Shown here: one piece after another, positions 59,432 through 64,000 of the stretch
Numbering within the stretch: position 1 is the first letter of the stretch
Layout: the number at the start of each line of letters is the position of its first letter
Assembly (NCBI GenBank): GCA_039810245.1
Contig: JBDHWQ010000019.1
Location: 1-64,000 of the forward strand
Direction: 5' to 3'
Length of the DNA: 64,000 nt
From: CALDSL01 sp039810245
GTDB lineage: Bacteria; Chloroflexota; Anaerolineae; Anaerolineales; Anaerolineaceae
The notes under the pieces: model-generated
What the model was told of the DNA's origin: nothing
What the model saw: the letters and a program-made list of their open reading frames with translations, nothing else
The model's database searches: none
Program-made: the position numbers and the translations under genes

Positions 59432-60496
59432 TTATGATTTCAATCCAGGGGCGGAAACTTCCGGTGCGGCCACCTGGAAGGTGACGCGGCAGCCCTGGCC
59501 TTCTCTCGTATCAACTTCAAAGAAACCACCCAACAGCTCGGCACGCTCGCGGATGAGCTTGAGACCCAACCCACCTTTCTGCGCGGCGGCATCGACATCG
59601 AAACCCTTACCGTTGTCGGAGACGACAACCTTAACCAGGTTTTCTTCAATGGTGATCTGCACGTTGACCTGAATTTTCACCGGGTTGTCCGCATTGTGGC
59701 GCGCGGCATTACCCATCAGCTCCTGCACAGCGCGGAAGATCATCACTTCTACGTATGGCTCAAAGCGGCGCTCGGCGCCCTTTACCGACAGGTGGCAGTC
59801 CAGCCCGGTCTGCTCTTTGAAGGCATCCATGTAGCGGCGCAGCGTGGGAACCAGGCCCAGATCGTCGAGCATCATGGGGCGTAAATCGAAGATAAATGTG
59901 CGCACCTTCTGGAAGGTGGTCATGGCCGAGGTCTTGAGGTTCGCCAGCTCTTCCCGCGCGCGGCCGGCATCCATATCAAACAGGCGGTTGATAATCTCGG
60001 CCTGGACGATGAAATTGGACAGCGCCTGGGCAGGGCCATCGTGCATCTGGCGCGAGAGGCGCTGGCGCTCGGCTTCCTGGGCGTTAATCACCATCTCCAG
60101 CGAAGTGCTCCCACCCCCACCCCGGGCACGCGACAGATTTTCGCTGCTCTGGCGCTGGACATTTTCCAGCACGCCAATGTGGCGGTTGAGCGAGGCCTGG
60201 TCGCTTTGCAGCTTTTCGAGCTGGCCGCGCATCAACAGCAGGCGCTGTTGCGAGTCAAGCGCGGCGGTGTAAGCCATGCGGATGTCGGCGCGGGGCAGCT
60301 CTTCAAGCTGGGCCTGCACCTGCTGTAAGTGACCGGTAACCACCGCATTGCGCTGGGTGAGCCGCGCCATTTCGGTCTGGCTCTGTTCCAGCATGGAGCT
60401 GACTTCTTTGAGCAAACGCCGCGACTGGTCAATTTCCGATTCAAGCTCGCGTTGGAATTCATCCCACGGATTGGGTTTCTTGGGGTCTTGCGCCAT
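59432..60496 (-). CDS. DegS-like soluble sensor histidine kinase
   Basis: A 354-aa cytoplasmic kinase: a long N-terminal coiled coil (about 15-125), HisKA_3 region with RQRLSRQMHDGPAQALSN (His152) and HATPase_c (about 255-345; VQELMGNAARHN, VSDNGKGFD, KGGLGLKLIRERA). The architecture equals Bacillus DegS, whose coiled coil acts as sensor or scaffold. No DegU-type regulator is adjacent. ATG 60496 is preferred because CAGGAG is 8 nt upstream, whereas a GTG at 60505 overlaps that site. Confidence 0.92.
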   Translation of the reverse strand: MAQDPKKPNPWDEFQRELESEIDQSRRLLKEVSSMLEQSQTEMARLTQRNAVVTGHLQQVQAQLEELPRADIRMAYTAALDSQQRLLLMRGQLEKLQSDQASLNRHIGVLENVQRQSSENLSRARGGGGSTSLEMVINAQEAERQRLSRQMHDGPAQALSNFIVQAEIINRLFDMDAGRAREELANLKTSAMTTFQKVRTFIFDLRPMMLDDLGLVPTLRRYMDAFKEQTGLDCHLSVKGAERRFEPYVEVMIFRAVQELMGNAARHNADNPVKIQVNVQITIEENLVKVVVSDNGKGFDVDAAAQKGGLGLKLIRERAELLGGFFEVDTREGQGCRVTFQVAAPEVSAPGLKS

Positions 60497-60555
60497 GCTG
60501 CTCACTCCTGCAAGGTATTCCGATCAATGTGTTTCCGGAAATGGAGACCGGGGTA

Positions 60556-60584
60556 AGTATAGCATAAACTATTCCGGGTCTGAA
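60556..60584 (-). promoter_or_regulatory. promoter of the DegS-like kinase
   Basis: TTCAGA (60584-60579), 17-bp spacer, TATACT (60561-60556) with a TGC extension on the minus strand. The leader is about 55 nt. Confidence 0.65.
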
Positions 60585-60641
60585 AGGTGCAGTTCTGATA
60601 TTCCTTACAGATTTGTTCAGATATTCGCGCGGCTGGGATGA

Positions 60642-61925
60642 TTACCGGCGGGCGCGGGGCGAGAGCTGGTCGTACCAGACGGTGGGCGGATTGATGGCCC
60701 ACCATCGCACCCAGTACAGGGTGATGACCAGGAAACCCGGCAGCGTCAGGAATAGCAGCGGGTTGAGCGCCCGGGTAGGACCAAACGTGGCGGTGGAAAG
60801 GTGCAGCGCCCAGATGCCCACCCCCAGCAGCAGTATGGTGAAAACTGTCAGGGCGTGGCCAGCGCGGCGCCAGCGTTCTTCCCACGAGGCGTACACCAGT
60901 GCCAGCGCCGGGAGCAGCACCACAAAATTGGTCGGCGCGGTGGGAATGCCAATCCACTGGCTGAGAGTGAGAGTGAAAAATGCCGTCCACATCACGCCGC
61001 GGAATTCGGCACGGCGGTTCAGCCACCACTCGGTGACCAGCATACCGATCAGCAATCCGTACAGCAGGCGGCCGATGCGCTCGCCCATGGCCGGGAATGC
61101 CGCGGTGAGCACCGCGCCCAGGGTCGAGGGCGGCTGGCGCACCGGAAACTGCACGATAGCGATCAGGTTTTGCCAGATCCAGTCCGGCATCAGTAGCATT
61201 GCGGCCAGTGAAAGAATGAAGATCGCCCCCAGAAAGTAGGCCGCCAGTGCGCGCCGCCCGGAGACCAGCGACCAGACCACCAGGTAGAATACCAGCAGAA
61301 CCACCACGTTCGGCTTTACGGTGGCAAAGGCCAGCAGGATACCGGCCAGGGCATCCCCGCCGTTTTTGAGCGCCAGCAGCGCGCCGGCCACCAGCAGTGC
61401 GATGAGGATGGAGACATTGCCATCCAGCAGCGGCTGGATACTATGAAAGCCAAACAGGAACAGCGCCAGGTAGAGCACCAGCTCGAGCGGTGGGATTCGC
61501 CAGCGCGCCAGTCGGATGGAAAAAAACGCGGTCAGCAGGAGAAAGATTTCCAGCAGGGTGCTGAACACCGCGCGCGCCAGAGCGAAATCGGGGATGAGGG
61601 CAAACGGGAAGAACAGCACCAGCGAATATAGGGGGTAAGCCATGCGCAGCGCGGGAGCCCCGGGGGCAGCAGCGCCGTCAAAGGCAGCTTGCTGGATGCG
61701 CGCCGCGACATCCGGCCCATAGGGATTGGTACCATCCATCAAAAAGCTGCGCAGGCTGGTCCAGTACACCAGGAAATCGTTTCCGCCCGGGTTGGCGCGA
61801 GCATATACCCAATTTTGCCAGCCCAGTACGCCGATGCCGGCAATTACCAGCACCAGCAGGATGATCCAATTGATCGCGTCGTTACGACGGTTGCGCAAAG
61901 AGAACTCCTCAACGTTGTGATCCAT
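60642..61925 (-). CDS. GT87-family membrane glycosyltransferase (DUF2029)
   Basis: A 427-aa integral membrane protein with about ten spans. NDFLVYWTSLRSFLMDGTNPYGPD places the conserved acidic residue in the first extracytoplasmic loop, and DGNVSILIALLVAGALLALKN and FATVKPNVVVLL are typical of polyprenyl-phosphate-mannose-dependent GT87 enzymes. It likely adds a sugar to a surface glycan. ATG 61925 (MDHNVEEF) follows GGAAG at about 11 nt; an alternative ATG at 61943 lies within the divergent promoter core. Confidence 0.85.
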   Translation of the reverse strand: MDHNVEEFSLRNRRNDAINWIILLVLVIAGIGVLGWQNWVYARANPGGNDFLVYWTSLRSFLMDGTNPYGPDVAARIQQAAFDGAAAPGAPALRMAYPLYSLVLFFPFALIPDFALARAVFSTLLEIFLLLTAFFSIRLARWRIPPLELVLYLALFLFGFHSIQPLLDGNVSILIALLVAGALLALKNGGDALAGILLAFATVKPNVVVLLVFYLVVWSLVSGRRALAAYFLGAIFILSLAAMLLMPDWIWQNLIAIVQFPVRQPPSTLGAVLTAAFPAMGERIGRLLYGLLIGMLVTEWWLNRRAEFRGVMWTAFFTLTLSQWIGIPTAPTNFVVLLPALALVYASWEERWRRAGHALTVFTILLLGVGIWALHLSTATFGPTRALNPLLFLTLPGFLVITLYWVRWWAINPPTVWYDQLSPRARR

Positions 61926-61943
61926 GCAAATTCTGGCTTCCAT

Positions 61944-61950
61944 TATAATA
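61944..61950. promoter_or_regulatory. symmetric -10 between divergent GT87 and nitrilase genes
   Basis: TATAATA on the plus strand ends 6 nt before ATG 61956 (predicted leaderless), and reads TATTATA on the minus strand towards the GT87 gene (predicted leader about 13 nt). It is the same heptamer as at 49955-49961. Confidence 0.55.
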
Positions 61951-61955
61951 CGGCT

Positions 61956-62732
61956 ATGAGCCCGAATCTCAGCCTGGCACAGATGAATATCGTCCTGGGT
62001 GACCGGCTGGCCAACCTGGAAAAGGCCGCATCGTTCGCGCGCAAATCCGCGGAACGCGGCAGCCGCATGCTGCTGCTGCCAGAATTGTGGTCCAGCGGGT
62101 ATGACCTGGAGCATGCCGCGGAGCATGCGCTGGCCAACCAGGAAGTTCTGGAATCGGTGCGGGACCTGGCCATCGAGCTACGGCTGGCGATCGGTGGTTC
62201 ACTGCTGCTGGAGGGTGCAGGGGGCATTTATAACACCTTTGTGCTGATCGGCGCAGACGGCAGCGAGCTGGGACGCTATCACAAGGTACACCTGTTCCGG
62301 CTCATGGCTGAACAGCGCTACCTGCAGCCGGGCGCAGAGCCGCGCTGCGCCGGCACGCCGTTTGGCAAGGCCGGAATGGCGGTGTGCTACGACCTGCGCT
62401 TCCCCGAGCTATTCCGGCGCTACGCGCTGGAAGGAGCCGAGATCATGCTCCTGCCGGCAGAGTGGCCGGCGCAGCGGCGCGCGCATTGGGATGTCCTGCT
62501 GCAAGCGCGGGCGATTGAAAACCAGGCTTTTGTGGCCGGGGTAAACGCGGTCGGGCGCGCTGGCGCAGAAACCTTTGGCGGGGGCAGCGCGGTCATCTCA
62601 CCGTGGGGGGAAATTCTGGCCGCGGCCGGCGACGAAGAAGCTCTGATCCACGCCGAGATCGACCCGGACGCAGTGCGCGCCGCGCGTGAGCGCATCCCGG
62701 TGTTCACTGACCGGCGGCCGGACCTGTATTGA
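61956..62732 (+). CDS. nitrilase-superfamily carbon-nitrogen hydrolase
   Basis: A 258-aa hydrolase with the complete Glu-Lys-Cys triad: E43 (LLLPELW), K110 (YHKVHLF) and C144 (AVCYDLRFPELFR). The size and motif spacing match omega-amidase/Nit2-like or N-carbamoyl-type members that hydrolyse small amides. The substrate is unknown. ATG 61956 has no Shine-Dalgarno site but sits 6 nt after a TATAAT box, so translation probably starts at the mRNA 5' end. It converges with the partial glycosyltransferase, 7 nt away. Confidence 0.9.
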   Translation: MSPNLSLAQMNIVLGDRLANLEKAASFARKSAERGSRMLLLPELWSSGYDLEHAAEHALANQEVLESVRDLAIELRLAIGGSLLLEGAGGIYNTFVLIGADGSELGRYHKVHLFRLMAEQRYLQPGAEPRCAGTPFGKAGMAVCYDLRFPELFRRYALEGAEIMLLPAEWPAQRRAHWDVLLQARAIENQAFVAGVNAVGRAGAETFGGGSAVISPWGEILAAAGDEEALIHAEIDPDAVRAARERIPVFTDRRPDLY

Positions 62733-62739
62733 TGAAGAC

Positions 62740-64000
62740 TCAGCCGGGCGGTCGAATATCCAGCTCGTCGGGGCGCACCGGGCGCGACAGGTGGTAAAAG
62801 ATCTCAAAATCGCCGATACGCTGCTCCTGCCACGTCACCAGCAGGCGCTCAAAGCCGGCGCGCAACGCGGACGCCAGCGGCGGGTTGTGGGTGACGATGT
62901 ATGCCACGCGCGGGCTGATTTCCACGGTGCGGGTATATGGCGCGTAGCGGTCGTCGCGGGCAGTATAGCGCAAGTCAGTATGGTATGGCAGGGCAGGCAC
63001 AAATAGCAGGCGCTCTTCGGAGCGGAACGTCAGCGGGTAGGCAACCCAGTAATTGGTATAACCACGGGTTTCACCTTGCGCTGCCAGAAAGCGCATTAGC
63101 TCGTTGTCGTAGCGATGATCAACCACGCTGGGGGCATAAAACTGCGTGGTGAGCCCGGGCGGATTGGCGCGCGCCGCCTGGAACGTGCCCCAGGCGTGGA
63201 AAGCCACCAGCAGACCCAGCAGCGCAGCGGCATTCCTGGTACGAGGCATTATGCGCAGCGCCAACTCGGCGGCAAACACGGCCAGAGGGATGGCCATCGG
63301 AACGAAATAGCGCCCGGATGGATCAACGCCGAAGGGTGTGAACAGAAAGCCGGCGGTTAGCGCCAGCAGCATCCCCAACAGCAGCCATCGCGGAGCGCGA
63401 TGCTTGCGCTCACGCACGGCGGCGCGCGCCGTCCAACCCAGCACAGCCAGCCAGAACGCCAGCGCCAGCGGCAGCAGCGGCAGCGCCAGCCAGGTGACAT
63501 CCCACGGTGGGCGGAAGCCAAACAGCGCCGTCAGGCCAAACAGTACGTAGCTTAGAGCGTGCTGCCCCAACTGCGCCAGCCAGGGAGCGCGCTCGACCGC
63601 CACGGCGTTGCCAAACAGCTCCGCCAGCACCGCGCGCGGGCCGTGGTTGAAGATGTAACCCAGCCAGGGCGAAGCGCCGGCCAGCACACCCAGTGCAACC
63701 CAGGCCAGGTACAATCCAGGGCGCGGCCGGCGGCGCCGGAACACCAGCCAGAGCAGAAACAGGCCGGATGGGGCGCTGTACACCAGGGTCAGGCCGTTAG
63801 CCCACACCCCCATCCCGGCCAGCAGTCCCCACAGCCAGAACCACCCGGCAGGCATTGGGCTGCCGGCCTCGTCGCGGCGGTGGAGCGCCAGCGCTGCCAA
63901 CAGCATCAGGTTGCCCAGCAGCAGGGCTTCACCGTAGCCGCCCAGGCTGACGGTGGTATAGACGGTAGTATTCACCGCCGGCACGGCCAGCAGCAACCCG
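62740..64000 (-). CDS. membrane glycosyltransferase of GT39/ArnT type, 5' end outside the window
   Basis: The frame stays open to the right edge, so the N-terminal part is missing; about 420 residues are visible. It has about eight hydrophobic spans (for example GWFWLWGLLAGMGVWANGLT, YLAWVALGVLAGASPWLGY, YFVPMAIPLAVFAAELAL), then a soluble C-terminal domain (about 300-418; TNYWVAYPLTFRSEERLLF). The pattern matches dolichol/undecaprenyl-phosphate-sugar-dependent transferases, but the diagnostic first-loop Asp residues lie outside. Function is therefore provisional. Confidence 0.65.
   Translation of the reverse strand, partial: GLLLAVPAVNTTVYTTVSLGGYGEALLLGNLMLLAALALHRRDEAGSPMPAGWFWLWGLLAGMGVWANGLTLVYSAPSGLFLLWLVFRRRRPRPGLYLAWVALGVLAGASPWLGYIFNHGPRAVLAELFGNAVAVERAPWLAQLGQHALSYVLFGLTALFGFRPPWDVTWLALPLLPLALAFWLAVLGWTARAAVRERKHRAPRWLLLGMLLALTAGFLFTPFGVDPSGRYFVPMAIPLAVFAAELALRIMPRTRNAAALLGLLVAFHAWGTFQAARANPPGLTTQFYAPSVVDHRYDNELMRFLAAQGETRGYTNYWVAYPLTFRSEERLLFVPALPYHTDLRYTARDDRYAPYTRTVEISPRVAYIVTHNPPLASALRAGFERLLVTWQEQRIGDFEIFYHLSRPVRPDELDIRPPG

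Overview
The window is chromosomal DNA of high GC content from a free-living bacterium. Long tandem-GAF sensor proteins, DegS/NarL-type kinases, a threonine-synthase-like PLP enzyme, URO-D-like and luciferase-like enzymes, lipoproteins, and the absence of outer-membrane genes all suit a Chloroflexota lineage such as Anaerolineae. That placement is inference; no rRNA gene is present. I see no insertion sequence, phage, plasmid or CRISPR signature. Promoters are easy to read: three tRNA genes, the livK operon and others carry TATAAT-like -10 boxes, several with TTGACN -35 boxes at 17 bp.

Layout. (1) 1-8.1 kb, minus strand: a branched-chain/amino-acid ABC transporter (livK, livH, a livM-livG fusion, livF) followed by an FCD-type GntR regulator, an unrecognised 149-aa protein and a diaminopimelate-dehydrogenase-like enzyme. 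A strong promoter with a CRP-type site and a palindromic operator precedes livK. (2) 8.1-17.5 kb, minus strand: a cell-shape and division operon mreB-mreC-mreD-mrdA-minC-minD-minE-rodA, then gltX and tRNA-Gln. (3) 17.6-37 kb, plus strand: tRNA-Gly, then a roughly 19-kb signalling operon. It has two single-domain response regulators, four membrane GAF sensors without kinase domains, a ParA-like ATPase, a multi-GAF hybrid histidine kinase with two receivers, and a threonine-synthase-like enzyme fused to a receiver. An EamA transporter follows. (4) 38-42 kb, minus strand: two more soluble kinases, one lacking the phospho-accepting histidine. (5) 42-53 kb: a secreted glycoside hydrolase, patatin phospholipase, tRNA-Leu, plsX, rluB/scpB and two lipoproteins. 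(6) 52-64 kb: a UDP-xylose synthase, a GtrA protein, a ChlI-like AAA+ ATPase, a URO-D-like protein, rsmD, Nudix, aldolase, a probable PPi-dependent phosphofructokinase, a DegS-like kinase, a GT87 glycosyltransferase, a nitrilase-family hydrolase and a partial membrane glycosyltransferase.

The part most likely to be undescribed is the operon at 18003-36960. Its sensors share a C-terminal tail and, in three of four, a W-x11/12-Y-x-Y segment before a half GAF domain. None can phosphorylate anything by itself. The only kinase in the operon is the hybrid protein, and the ParA-like ATPase has no ParB partner. I read this as a multi-input sensory complex, possibly positioned in the cell by the ATPase, that feeds single-domain receivers and a receiver-controlled amino-acid enzyme. 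The domain content is directly visible; the assembly model is inference.
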